DNA of 64,000 nt from Paragorgia papillata. Lineage: Eukaryota > Cnidaria > Anthozoa > Scleralcyonacea > Coralliidae. The position numbers and the translations under genes are program-made. The DNA lies in assembly GCA_035771165.1 (NCBI GenBank), contig JAWNZC010000225.1, positions 871,501-935,500 on the forward strand, given 5' to 3'. Below the pieces are notes generated by a model. That model ran no database searches. It was not told the origin of the DNA and was given only the letters and a program-made list of their open reading frames with translations. Shown here in pieces: positions 29,578 to 43,560 of the stretch (positions within the stretch are counted from its first letter, which is position 1; every line of letters begins with the position of its first letter).

Positions 29578-32500
29578 AACACTTTGCGGCCTGGACCTCT
29601 CCCTGTGCTGAATAAAATCGTCTGGCGTTAGCCAGAATAAGCCTTAAAGACTCGTCGTCACGCTTCAAAGTGTTAAAGCGATAGGTTTTAACACTTTGAT
29701 GCCTGGACCTCTCCCTGTGCTGAATAAAATCGCCTGCGTTAGCCAGAATAAACTTCAAAGACTCGTCCTCAGGCTTCAAAGTGTTAAAGAGGTAGGTTTT
29801 AACACTTCTCCCTGTCCTGAGTAAAATCGTCTGGCGTTAGCCAGAATAAACCTTAAAGACTCGTCCTCAGGCTTCAAAGAGTTAAAGAGATAGGTTTTAA
29901 CACTTTGAGGCCTGGACCTGTCCCTGGGCTGAATAAAATCCTCTGGCGTCAGTCAGAATAAACCTTAAAGACTCGTCCTCAGGCTTCAAAGAGTTAAAGA
30001 GATAGGTTTTAACACTTTGAGGTCTGGACCTCTCCCTGGACTGAATAAAATCGTCTGGCCTCAGTCAGAATAAACTTTAAAGACTCGTCCTCAGCCTTCA
30101 AAGAGTTAAAGAGATAGGTTTTAACACTTTGAGGCCCGGACCTCTTCCTGTGCTGAATAAAATCGTCTGGTGTTAGCCACAATAAACTTTAAAAGCTTCA
30201 AAGTGTTAAAGAGGTATGTTTTAACACTTTGATGCCTGGACCTCTCCTGTGCTGAATAAAATCGTCTGGCGTTAGCCAGAATAAGCCTTGAAGACTCGTC
30301 CTCACGCTTCAAAGTGTTAAAGCGATAGGTTTTAACACTTTGAGGCCTGCACCTCTCCCTGTGCTGAATAAAATCGCCTGCGTTAGCCAGAATAAACTTT
30401 AAAGACTCGTCCTCAGGCTTCAAAGTGTTAAAGAGGTAGGTTTTAACACTTCTCCCTGAGCTGAATAAAATCGCCGGCGTTAGCCAGAATAAACTTTAAA
30501 AGCTTCAAAGTGTTAAAGAGATATGTTTTAACACTTTGAGGCCTGGACCTCTCCTGTGCTGAATAAAATCGTCTGGCGTTAGCCAGGATAAGCCTTAAAG
30601 ACTCGTCCTCACGCTTCAAAGTGTTAAAGCGATAGATTTTAACACTTTGAGGCCTGGACCTCTCCCTGTGCTGAATAAAATCGCCTGCGTTAGCCAGAAT
30701 AGACTTTAAAGACTCGTCCTCAGTCTTCAAAGTGTTAAAGAGGTAAGTTTTAACACAATTCTCCCTGTCCTGAATAAAATCGTCTGACGTTAGCCAGAAT
30801 AAACCTTAAAGACTTGTCCTCAGGCTTCAAAATGTTAAAGAGATAGGTTTTAACACTTTCAGGCCTGGAGCTCTGCCTGTGCTGAATAAAATCGTCTGGC
30901 TTTAGTTAAAGACTCGTCCTCAGGCTTCAAAGTGTTAAAGAGGTAGGTTTTAACACTTCTCCCTGTTCTGAATAAAATCGTCTGCCGTTAGCCAGAATAA
31001 ACCTCAAAGACTCGTCCTCAGGCTTCAAAGTGTTAAAGAGCTAGGTTCTAACACTTCTCCCTGTTCTGAATAAAATCGTCTGGCGTTAGCCAGATTAAAC
31101 CTTAAAGACTCGTCCTCAGGCTTCAAAGTGTTAAAGAGATAGGTTCTTAACACTTTGAGGCCTGGACCTCTCCCTGTGCTGAATAAAATCGTCTAGCGTT
31201 AGCCAGAATAAGCCTTAAAGACTCGTCCTAACGCTTCAAAATATTAAAGAGATAGGTTTTAAAGAGGTAGGTTTTAACACTTCTCCCTGTTCTGAATAAA
31301 ATCGTCTGGCGTTAGCCACAATAAACCTTTAAAGACTCGTCCTCAGGCTTCAAAATGTTAAAGAGATAGGTTTTAACACTTTGAGGCCTGGACCTCTCCC
31401 TGTGCTGAATAAAATCGTCTGGCGTTAGCCAGAATAAGCCTTAAAGACTCGTCCTCACGCTTCAAAATGTTAAAGAGATAGGTTTTAAAGAGGTAGGTTT
31501 TAACACTTCTCCCTGTTCTGAATAAAATCGTCTGGCGTTAGCCACAATAAACCTTTAAAGACTCGTTCTCAGGCTTCAAAATGTTAAAGAGATAGGTTTT
31601 AACACTTTGAGGCCTGGACCTCTGCCTGTGCTGAATAAAATCGTCTGGCGTCAGCCAGAATAAACCTTAAAGACTCGTCCTCAGGCTTCAAAGAGTTAAA
31701 GAGATAGGTTTTAACACTTTGAGGCCTGGACCTCTCCCTGGGCTGAATAAAATCCTCTGGCGTCAGTCAGAATAAACTTTAAAGACTCGTCCTCGGGCTT
31801 CAAAATGTTAAAGAGTTAGGTTTTAACACTTTGAGGCCTGGACCTCTCCCTGTGCTGAATAAAATCGTCTGGCGTTAGCCAGAATAAGCCTTAAAGACTC
31901 GTCGTCACGCTTCAAAGTGTTAAAACGATAGGTTTTAACACTTTGAGGCCTGGACCTCTCCCTGTGCTGAATAAAATCGCCTGCGTTAGCCAGAATAAAC
32001 TTTAAAGACTCGTCCTCAGGCTTCAAAGTGTTAAAGAGGTAGGTTTTAACACTTCTCCCTGTCCTGAGTAAAATCGTCTGGCGTTAGCCAGAATAAACCT
32101 TAAAGACTCGTCCTCAGGCTTCAAAATGTTAAAGAGATAGGTTTTAACACTTTGAGGCCTGGACCTCTGCCTGTGCTGAATAAAATCGTCTGGCGTCAGC
32201 CAGAATAAACCTTAAAGACTCGTCCTCAGGCTTCAAAGAGTTAAAGAGATAGGTTTTAACACTTTGAGGCCTGGACCTCTCCCTGGGCTGAATAAAATCC
32301 TCTGGCGTCAGTCGGAATAAACTTTAAAGACTCGTCCTCAGGCTTCAAAATGTTAAAGAGATAGATTTTAACACTTTGAGGCCTGGACCTCTGCCAGTGC
32401 TGAATAAAATGGTCTGGGTTAGCCAGAATAAACCTCAAAGACTCGTCCTCAGGCTACAAAGAGTTAAAGAGATAGGTTTTAACACTTTGAGGCCTGGACC

Positions 32501-33108
32501 TCTCCCTGGGCTGAATAAAATCCTCTGGCCTCAGTCAGAATAAACTTTAAAGACTCGTCGTCAGGCTTCAAAATGTTAAAGCGATAGGTTTTAACACTTT
32601 GAGGCCTGCACCTCTCCCTGTGCTGAATAAAATCGCCTGCGTTAGCCAGAATAAACTTTAAAGACTCGTCCTCAGGCTTCAAAGTGTTAAAGAGGTAGGT
32701 TTTAACACTTCTCCCTGTGCTGAATAAAATCGCCGGCGTTAGCCAGAATAAACTTTAAAAGCTTCAAAGTGTTAAAGAGATATGTTTTAACACTTTGAGG
32801 GCTGGACCTCTCCTGTGCTGAATAAAATCGTCTGGCGTTAGCCAGGATAAGCCTTAAAGACTCGTCCTCACGCTTCAAAGTGTTAAAGCGATAGATTTTA
32901 ACACTTTGAGGCCTGGACCTCTCGCTGTGCTGAATAAAATCGCCTGCGTTAGCCAGAATAGACTTTAAAGACTCGTCCTCAGGCTTCAAAGTGTTAAAGA
33001 GGTAAGTTTTAACACTTCTCCCTGTCCTGAATAAAATCGTCTGACGTTAGCCAGAATAAACCTTAAAGACTTGTCCTCAGGCTTCAAAATGTTAAAGAGA
33101 TAGGTTTT
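29578..33108. repeat. 3.54-kb higher-order repeat, copy 2
   Basis: Direct tandem partner of the preceding block with the same succession of variants. Similarity fades near 33,108, where GCGGCC of the block start is replaced by GAGGCC. Confidence 0.88.
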
Positions 33109-34918
33109 AACACTTTGAGGCCTGGAGCTCTGCCTGTGCTGAATAAAATCGTCTGGCTTTAGTTAAAGACTCGTCCTCAGGCTTCAAAGTGTTAAAGAGG
33201 TAGGTTTTAACACTTCTCCCTGTTCTGAATAAAATCGTCTGCCGTTAGCCAGAATAAACCTCAAAGACTCGTCCTCAGGCTTCAAAGTGCTAAAGAGGTA
33301 GGTTCTAACACTTCTCCCTGTTCTGAATAAAATCGTCTGGCGTTAGCCAGAATAAACCTTAAAGACTCGTCCTCAGGCTTCAAAGAGTTAAAGAGATAGG
33401 TTTTAACACTTTGAGGCCCGGACCTCTCCCTGTGCTGAATAAAATCGCCTGCGTTAGCCAGAATAAACTTTAAAGACTCGTACTCAGGCTTCAAAGTGTT
33501 AAAGAGTTAGGTTTTAACACTTCTCCCTGTCCTAAATAAAATCGTCTGGCGTTAGCCAGATTAAACCTTAAAGACTCGTCCTCAGGCTTCAAAGTGTTAA
33601 AGAGATAGGTTCTTAACACTTTGATGCCTGGACCTCTCCCTCTGCTGAATAAAATCGTCTGGCGTTAGCCAGAATAAGCCTTAAAGACTCGTCCTAACGC
33701 TTCAAAATATTAAAGAGATAGGTTTTAAAGAGGTAGGTTTTAACACTTCTCCCTGTTCTGAATAAAATCGTCTGGCGTTAGCCACAATAAACCTTTAAAG
33801 ACTCGTCCTCAGGCTTCAAAATGTTAAAGAGATAGGTTTTAACACTTTGAGGCCTGGACCTCTCCCTGTGCTGAATAAAATCGTCTGGCGTCAGCCAGAA
33901 TACACCTTAAAGACTCGTCCTCAGGCTTCAAAGAGTTAAAGAGATAGGTTTTAACACTTTGAGGCCCGGACCTCTCCCTGTGCTGAATAAAATCGTCTGG
34001 CGTTAGCCTGAATAAACTTTAAAGACTCGTCCTCAGGCTTCAAGGTGTTAAAGAGGTAGGTTTTAACAATTCTCCCTGTGCTGAATAAAATCGTCCGGCG
34101 TCAGCCAGAATAAACCTTAAAGACTCGTCATCAGGCTTCAAAGAGTTAAAGAGATAGGTTTTAACACTTTGAGGCCTGGACCTCTCCCTGGGCTGAATAA
34201 GATCCTTTGGCGTTAGTCAGAATAAACTTTAAAGATTCGTCCTCAGGCTTCAAAATGTTAAAGAGATAGGTTTTAACACTTTGAGGCCTGGACCTCTCCT
34301 GTGCTGAATAAAATCGTCTGGCGTTAGTTGAAGACTCGTCCTCAGGCTTCAAAGTGTTAAAGAGGTAGGTTTTAACACTTCTCCCTGGACCTCTCCCTGT
34401 TCTGAATAAAATCGTCTGGCGTTGGCCAGAATAAACCTTAAAGACTCGTCCTCAGGCTTCAAAGAGTTAAAGAGATAGGTTTTAACACTTTGAGGCCCGG
34501 ACCTCTCCCTGTGCTGAATAAAATCATCTGGCGTTAGCCTGAATAAACTTTAAAGACTCGTCCTCAGGCTTCAAGGTGTTAAAGAGGTAGGTTTTAACAC
34601 TTCTCCCTGTCCTGAATAAAATCGTCTGGCGTTAGCCAGATTAAACCTTAAAGACTCGTCCTCAGACTTCAAAGTGTTAAAGAGATAGGTTCTTAACACT
34701 TTGAGGCCTGGACCTCTCCCTGTGCTGAATAAAATCGTCTGGCGTTAGCCAGAATAAGCCTTAAAGACTCGTCCTCACGCTTCAAAATGTTAAAGAGATA
34801 GGTTTTAAAGAGGTAGGTTTTAACACTTCTCCCTGTTCTGAATAAAATCGTCTGGCGTTAGCCACAATAAACCTTTAAAGACTCGTCCTCAGGCTTCAAA
34901 ATGTTAAAGAGTTAGGTT

Positions 34919-37900
34919 TTAACACTTTGAGGCCTGGACCTCTCCCTGTGCTGAATAAAATCGTCTGGCGTTAGCCAGAATAAGCCTTAAAGACTCGTCG
35001 TCACGCTTCAAAGTGTTAAAACGATAGGTTTTAACACTTTGAGGCCTGGACCTCTCCCTGTGCTGAATAAAATCGCCTGCGTTAGCCAGAATAAACTTTA
35101 AAGACTCGTCCTCAGGCTTCAAAGTGTTAAAGAGGTAGGTTTTAACACTTCTCCCTGTCCTGAGTAAAATCGTCTGGCGTTAGCCAGAATAAACCTTAAA
35201 GACTCGTCCTCAGGCTTCAAAATGTTAAAGAGATAGGTTTTAACACTTTGAGGGCTGGACCTCTGCCTGTGCTGAATAAAATCGTCTGGCGTCAGCGAGA
35301 ATAAACCTTAAAGACTCGTCCTCAGGCTTCAAAGAGTTAAAGAGATAGGTTTTAACACTTTGAGGCCTGGACCTCTCCCTGGGCTGAATAAAATCCTCTG
35401 GCGTCAGTCAGAATAAACTTTAAAGACTCGTCGTCAGGCTTCAAAATGTTAAAGAGATAGGTTTTAACACTTTGAGGCCTGGACCTCTGCCTGTGCTGAA
35501 TAAAATCGTCTGGCGTCAGAGAGAATAAACCTTAAAGACTCGTCCTCACGCTTCAAAATGTTAAAGAGATAGGTTTTAAAGAGGTAGGTTTTAACACTTC
35601 TCCCTGTTCTGAATAAAATCCTCTGGCGTCAGTCAGAATAAACTTTAAAGACTCGTCCTCAGGCTTCAAAATGTTAAAGAGTTAGGTTTTAACACTTTGA
35701 GGCCTGGACCTCTCCCTGTGCTGAATAAAATCGTCTGGCGTTAGCCAGAATAAGCCTTAAAGACTCGTCGTCACGCTTCAAAGTGTTAAAACGATAGGTT
35801 TTAACACTTTGAGGCCCGGACCTCTCCCTGTGCTGAATAAAATCGTCTGGCGTTAGCCTGAATAAACTTTAAAGACTCGTCCTCAGGCTTCAAGGTGTTA
35901 AAGAGGTAGGTTTTAACACTTCTCCCTGTCCTGAATAAAATCGTCTGGCGTTAGCCAGATTAAACCTAAAAGACTCATCCTCAGGCTTCAAAATGTTAAA
36001 GAGATAGGTTCTTAACACTTTGAGGGCTGGACCTCTCCCTGTGCTGAATAAAATCGTCTGGCGTTAGCCAGAATAAGCCTTAAAGACTCGTCCTCACGCT
36101 TCAAAATGTTAAAGAGATAGGTTTTAAAGAGGTAGGTTTTAACACTTCTCCCTGTTCTGAATAAAATCGTCTGGCGTTAGCCACAATAAACCTTTAAAGA
36201 CTCGTTCTCAGGCTTCAAAATGTTAAAGAGATAGGTTTTAACACTTTGAGGCCTGGACCTCTGCCTGTGCTGAATAAAATCGTCCGGCGTCAGCCAGAAT
36301 AAACCTTAAAGACTCGTCCTCAGGCTTCAAAGAGTTAAAGAGATAGGTTTTAACACTTTGAGGCCTGGACCTCTCCCTGGGCTGAATAAAATCCTCTGGC
36401 GTCAGTCAGAATAAACTTTAAAGACTCGTCCTCAGGCTTCGAAATGTTAAAGAGTTAGGTTTTAACACTTTGAGGCCTGGACCTCTCCCTGTGCTGAATA
36501 AAATCGTCTGGCGTTAGCCAGAATAAGCCTTAAAGACTCGTCGTCACGCTTCAAAGTGTTAAAACGATAGGTTTTAACACTTTGAGGCCTGGACCTCTCC
36601 CTGTGCTGAATAAAATCGCCTGCGTTAGCCAGAATAAACTTTAAAGACTCGTCCTCAGGCTTCAAAGTGTTAAAGAGGTAGGTTTTAACACTTCTCCCTG
36701 TCCTGAGTAAAATCGTCTGGCGTTAGCCAGAATAAACCTTAAAGACTCGTCCTCAGGCTTCAAAATGTTAAAGAGATAGGTTTTAACACTTTGAGGGCTG
36801 GACCTCTGCCTGTGCTGAATAAAATCGTCTGGCGTCAGCGAGAATAAACCTTAAAGACTCGTCCTCAGGCTTCAAAGAGTTAAAGAGATAGGTTTTAACA
36901 CTTTGAGGCCTGGACCTCTCCCTGGGCTGAATAAAATCCTCTGGCGTCAGTCAGAATAAACTTTAAAGACTCGTCGTCAGGCTTCAAAATGTTAAAGAGA
37001 TAGGTTTTAACACTTTGAGGCCTGGACCTCTGCCTGTGCTGAATAAAATCGTCTGGCGTCAGAGAGAATAAACCTTAAAGACTCGTCCTCACGCTTCAAA
37101 ATGTTAAAGAGATAGGTTTTAAAGAGGTAGGTTTTTAACACTTCTCCCTGTTCTGAATAAAATCCTCTGGCGTCAGTCAGAATAAACTTTAAAGACTCGT
37201 CCTCAGGCTTCAAAATGTTAAAGAGTTAGGTTTTAACACTTTGAGGCCTGGACCTCTCCCTGTGCTGAATAAAATCGTCTGGCGTTAGCCAGAATAAGCC
37301 TTAAAGACTCGTCGTCACGCTTCAAAGTGTTAAAACGATAGGTTTTAACACTTTGAGGCCCGGACCTCTCCCTGTGCTGAATAAAATCGTCTGGCGTTAG
37401 CCTGAATAAACTTTAAAGACTCGTCCTCAGGCTTCAAGGTGTTAAAGAGGTAGGTTTTAACACTTCTCCCTGTCCTGAATAAAATCGTCTGGCGTTAGCC
37501 AGATTAAACCTAAAAGACTCATCCTCAGGCTTCAAAATGTTAAAGAGATAGGTTCTTAACACTTTGAGGGCTGGACCTCTCCCTGTGCTGAATAAAATCG
37601 TCTGGCGTTAGCCAGAATAAGCCTTAAAGACTCGTCCTCACGCTTCAAAATGTTAAAGAGATAGGTTTTAAAGAGGTAGGTTTTAACACTTCTCCCTGTT
37701 CTGAATAAAATCGTCTGGCGTTAGCCACAATAAACCTTTAAAGACTCGTTCTCAGGCTTCAAAATGTTAAAGAGATAGGTTTTAACACTTTGAGGCCTGG
37801 ACCTCTGCCTGTGCTGAATAAAATCGTCCGGCGTCAGCCAGAATAAACCTTAAAGACTCGTCCTCAGGCTTCAAAGTTTAAAGAGATAGGTTTTAACACT

Positions 37901-39250
37901 TTGAGGCCTGGACCTCTCCCTGGGCTGAATAAAATCCTCTGGCGTCAGTCAGAATAAACTTTAAAGACTCGTCCTCAGGCTTCAAAATGTTAAAGAGTTA
38001 GGTTTTAACACTTTGAGGCCTGGACCTCTCCCTGTGCTGAATAAAATCGTCTGGCGTTAGCCAGAATAAGCCTTAAAGACTCGTCGTCACGCTTCAAAGT
38101 GTTAAAACGATAGGTTTTAACACTTTGAGGCCTGGACCTCTCCCTGTGCTGAATAAAATCGCCTGCGTTAGCCAGAATAAACTTTAAAGACTCGTCCTCA
38201 GGCTTCAAAGTGTTAAAGAGGTAGGTTTTAACACTTCTCCCTGTCCTGAGTAAAATCGTCTGGCGTTAGCCAGAATAAACCTTAAAGACTCGTCCTCAGG
38301 CTTCAAAATGTTAAAGAGAGATAGGTTTTAACACTTTGAGGGCTGGACCTCTGCCTGTGCTGAATAAAATCGTCTGGCGTCAGCGAGAATAAACCTTAAA
38401 GACTCGTCCTCAGGCTTCAAAGAGTTAAAGAGATAGGTTTTAACACTTTGAGGCCTGGACCTCTCCCTGGGCTGAATAAAATCCTCTGGCGTCAGTCAGA
38501 ATAAACTTAAAGACTCGTCGTCAGGCTTCAAAATGTTAAAGAGATAGGTTTTAACACTTTGAGGCCTGGACCTCTGCCTGTGCTGAATAAAATCGTCTGG
38601 CGTCAGAGAGAATAAACCTTAAAGACTCGTCCTCACGCTTCAAAATGTTAAAGAGATAGGTTTTAAAGAGGTAGGTTTTAACACTTCTCCCTGTTCTGAA
38701 TAAAATCCTCTGGCGTCAGTCAGAATAAACTTTAAAGACTCGTCCTCAGGCTTCAAAATGTTAAAGAGTTAGGTTTTAACACTTTGAGGCCTGGACCTCT
38801 CCCTGTGCTGAATAAAATCGTCTGGCGTTAGCCAGAATAAGCCTTAAAGACTCGTCGTCACGCTTCAAAGTGTTAAAACGATAGGTTTTAACACTTTGAG
38901 GCCCGGACCTCTCCCTGTGCTGAATAAAATCGTCTGGCGTTAGCCTGAATAAACTTTAAAGACTCGTCCTCAGGCTTCAAGGTGTTAAAGAGGTAGGTTT
39001 TAACACTTCTCCCTGTCCTGAATAAAATCGTCTGGCGTTAGCCAGATTAAACCTAAAAGACTCATCCTCAGGCTTCAAAATGTTAAAGAGATAGGTTCTT
39101 AACACTTTGAGGGCTGGACCTCTCCCTGTGCTGAATAAAATCGTCTGGCGTTAGCCAGAATAAGCCTTAAAGACCCGTCCTCACGATTCAAAATGTTAAA
39201 GAGATAGGTTTTAAAGAGGTAGGTTTTAACACTTCTCCCTGTTCTGAATA
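34919..39250. repeat. 1543-bp higher-order repeat, about 2.8 copies
   Basis: Landmarks recur at 34,919, 36,462 and 38,005 (1543 bp each) and at 35,464, 37,007 and 38,549. The third copy diverges at about 39,250, where CGTCTGGCG becomes CGTCCGGCG. Confidence 0.9.
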
Positions 39251-42200
39251 AAATCGTCCGGCGTTAGCCAGAATAAACCTTAAAGACTCGTCCTCGTGCT
39301 TCAAAGGGTTAAAGAGATAGGTTTTAACACTTTGACGCACGGACCTCTCCCTGTGCTGAATAAAATCGTCTGGCGTTAGCCAGAATAAACTTTAAAAGCT
39401 TCAAAGTGTTAAAGATATATGTTTTAACACTTTGAGGCCTGGACCTCTCCGGTGCTGAATAAAATCGTCTGGCGTTAGCCAGAAGAAGCCTTAAAGACTC
39501 GTCCTCACGCTTCAAAGTGTTAAAGCGATAGGTTTTAACACTTTGAGGCCTGGACCTCTCCCTGTGCTGAATAAAATCGCCTGCGTTAGCCAGAATAAAC
39601 CTTAAAGACTCGTCCTCAGGCTTCAAAGTGTTAAAGAGGAAGGTTTTAACACTTCTACCTGTCCTGAATAAAATCGTCTGGCGTTAGCCAGAATAAACCT
39701 TAAAGACTCGTCCTCAGGCTTCAAAATGTTTAAGAGATAGGTTTTAACACTTTGAGGCCTGGACCTCTGCCTGTGCTCAATAAAATCGTCTGGCGTCAGC
39801 CAGAATAAACCTTAAAGACTCGTCCTCAGGCTTCAAAGAGTTAAAGAGATAGGTTTTAACACTTTGAGGCCCGGACCTCTCCCTGTGCTGAATAAAATCG
39901 TCTGGCGTTAGCCTGAATAAACTTTAAAGACTCGTCCTCAGGCTTCAAGGTGTTAAAGAGGTAGGTTTTAACACTTCTCCCTGTCCTGAATAAAATCGTC
40001 TGGCGTTAGCCAGATTAAACCTTAAAGACTCGTCCTCAGACTTCAAAGTGTTAAAGAGATAGGTTCTTAACACTTTGAGGCCTGGACCTCTCCCTGTGCT
40101 GAATAAAATCGTCTGGCGTTAGCCAGAATAAGCCTTAAAGACTCGTCCTCACGCTTCAAAATGTTAAAGAGATAGGTTTTAAAGAGGTAGGTTTTAACAC
40201 TTCTCCCTGTTCTGAATAAAATCGTCTGGCGTTAGCCACAATAAACCTTTAAAGACTCGTTCTCAGGCTTCAAAATGTTAAAGAGATAGGTTTTAACACT
40301 TTGAGGCCTGGACCTCTGCCTGTGCTGAATAAAATCGTCCGGCGTCGGCCAGAATAAACCTTAAAGACTCGTCCTCAGGCTTCAAAGAGTTAAAGAGATA
40401 GGTTTTAACACTTTGAGGCCTGGACCTCTCCCTGGGCTGAATAAAATCCTCTGGCGTCAGTCAGAATAAACTTTAAAGACTCGTCCTCAGGCTTCAAAAT
40501 GTTAAAGAGTTAGGTTTTAACACTTTGAGGCCTGGACCTCTCCCTGTGCTGAATAAAATCGTCTGGCGTTAGCCAGAATAAGCCTTAAAGACTCGTCGTC
40601 ACGCTTCAAAGTGTTAAAACGATAGGTTTTAACACTTTGAGGCCTGGACCTCTCCCTGTGCTGAATAAAATCGCCTGCGTTAGCCAGAATAAACTTTAAA
40701 GACTCGTCCTCAGGCTTCAAAGTGTTAAAGAGGTAGGTTTTAACACTTCTCCCTGTCCTGAGTAAAATCGTCTGGCGTTAGCCAGAATAAACCTTAAAGA
40801 CTCGTCCTCAGGCTTCAAAATGTTAAAGAGATAGGTTTTAACACTTTGAGGGCTGGACCTCTGCCTGTGCTGAATAAAATCGTCTGGCGTCAGCGAGAAT
40901 AAACCTTAAAGACTCGTCCTCAGGCTTCAAAGAGTTAAAGAGATAGGTTTTAACACTTTGAGGCCTGGACCTCTCCCTGGGCTGAATAAAATCCTCTGGC
41001 GTCAGTCAGAATAAACTTTAAAGACTCGTCGTCAGGCTTCAAAATGTTAAAGAGATAGGTTTTAACACTTTGAGGCCTGGACCTCTGCCTGTGCTGAATA
41101 AAATCGTCTGGCGTCAGACAGAATAAACCTTAAAGACTCGTCCTCACGCTTCAAAATGTTAAAGAGATAGGTTTTAAAGAGGTAGGTTTTAACACTTCTC
41201 CCTGTTCTGAATAAAATCCTCTGGCGTCAGTCAGAATAAACTTTAAAGACTCGTCCTCAGGCTTCAAAATGTTAAAGAGTTAGGTTTTAACACTTTGAGG
41301 CCTGGACCTCTCCCTGTGCTGAATAAAATCGTCTGGCGTTAGCCAGAATAAGCCTTAAAGACTCGTCGTCACGCTTCAAAGTGTTAAAGCGATAGGTTTT
41401 AACACTTTGAGGCCCGGACCTCTCCCTGTGCTGAATAAAATCGTCTGGCGTTAGCCTGAATAAACTTTAAAGACTCGTCCTCAGGCTTCAAGGTGTTAAA
41501 GAGGTAGGTTTTAACACTTCTCCCTGTCCTGAATAAAATCGTCTGGCGTTAGCCAGATTAAACCTAAAAGACTCATCCTCAGGCTTCAAAATGTTAAAGA
41601 GATAGGTTCTTAACACTTTGAGGGCTGGACCTCTCCCTGTGCTGAATAAAATCGTCTGGCGTTAGCCAGAATAAGCCTTAAAGACCCGTCCTCACGATTC
41701 AAAATGTTAAAGAGATAGGTTTTAAAGAGGTAGGTTTTAACACTTCTCCCTGTTCTGAATAAAATCGTCCGGCGTTAGCCAGAATAAACCTTAAAGACTC
41801 GTCCTCATGCTTCAAAGGGTTAAAGAGATAGGTTTTAACACTTTGAGGCACGGACCTCTCCCTGTGCTGAATAAAATCGTCTGGCGTTAGCCAGAATAAA
41901 CTTTAAAAGCTTCAAAGTGTTAAAGATATATGTTTTAACACTTTGAGGCCTGGACCTCTCCGGTGCTGAATAAAATCGTCTGGCGTTAGCCAGAAGAAGC
42001 CTTAAAGACTCGTCCTCACGCTTCAAAGTGTTAAAGCGATAGGTTTTAACACTTTGAGGCCTGGACCTCTCCCTGTGCTGAATAAAATCGCCTGCGTTAG
42101 CCAGAATAAACCTTAAAGACTCGTCCTCAGGCTTCAAAGTGTTAAAGAGGAAGGTTTTAACACTTCTACCTGTCCTGAATAAAATCGTCTGGCGTTAGCC

Positions 42201-42470
42201 AGAATAAACCTTAAAGACTCGTCCTCAGGCTTCAAAATGTTTAAGAGATAGGTTTTAACACTTTGAGGCCTGGACCTCTGCCTGTTTTGAATAAAATCGT
42301 CTGGCGTCAGCCAGAATAAACCTTAAAGACTCGTCCTCAGGCTTCAAAGAGTTAAAGAGATAGGTTTTAACACTTTGAGGCCCGGACCTCTCCCTGTGCT
42401 GAATAAAATCGTCTCGCGTTAGCCTGAATAAACTTTAAAGACTCGTCCTCAGGCTTCAAGGTGTTAAAGA
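37610..42470. repeat. 2.51-kb higher-order repeat, about two copies
   Basis: Landmarks pair at offsets of 2511-2512 bp (38,005 with 40,517; 39,324 with 41,835; 38,891 with 41,403). It overlaps the end of the 1543-bp family, showing that one unit was reused in a larger one. Confidence 0.8.
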
Positions 42471-43560
42471 GGTAGGTTTTAACACTTTGAGGCCCGGACC
42501 TCTCCCTGTGCTGAATAAAATCGTCTGGCGTTAGCTTGAATAAACTTTAAAGACTCGTCCTCAGGCTTCAAGGTGTTAAAGAGGTAGGTTTTAACACTTC
42601 TCCCTGTCCTGAATAAAATCGTCTGGCGTTAGCCAGATTAAACCTTAAAGACTCGTCCTCAGACTTCAAAGTGTTAAAGAGATAGGTTCTTAACACTTTG
42701 AGGCCTGGACCTCTCCCTGTGCTGAATAAAATCGTCTGGCGTTAGCCACAATAAACCTTTAAAGACTCGTTCTCAGGCTTCAAAATGTTAAAGAGACAGG
42801 TTTTAACACTTTGAGGCCTGGACCTCTGCCTGTGCTGAATAAAATCGTCTGGCGTCAGCCAGAATAAACCTTAAATACTCGTCCTCAGGCTTCAAAGAGT
42901 TAAAGAGATAGGTTTTAACACTTTGAGGCCTGGACCTCTCCCTGGGCTGAATAAAATCCTCTGGCGTCAGTCAGAATAAACTTTAAAGACTCGTCCTCAG
43001 GCTTCAAAATGTTAAAGAGTTAGGTTTTAACACTTTGAGGCCTGGACCTCTCCCTGTGCTGAATAAAATCGTCTGGCGTTAGCCAGAATAAGCCTTAAAG
43101 ACTCGTCCTCACGCTTCAAAATGTTAAAGAGATAGGTTTTAAAGAGGTAGGTTTTAACACTTCTCCCTGTTCTGAATAAAATCGTCTGGCGTTAGCCACA
43201 ATAAACCTTTAAAGACTCGTTCTCAGGCTTCAAAATGTTAAAGAGATAGGTTTTAACACTTTGAGGCCTGGACCTCTGCCTGTGCTGAATAAAATCGTCT
43301 GGCGTCAGCCAGAATAAACCTTAAAGACTCGTCCTCAGGCTTCAAAGAGTTAAAGAGATAGGTTTTAACACTTTGAGGCCTGGACCTCTCCCTGGGCTGA
43401 ATAAAATCCTCTGGCGTCAGTCAGAATAAACTTTAAAGACTCGTCCTCAGGCTTCAAAATGTTAAAGAGTTAGGTTTTAACACTTTGAGGCCTGGACCTC
43501 TCCCTGTGCTGAATAAAATCGTCTGGCGTTAGCCAGAATAAGCCTTAAAGACCCGTCCTC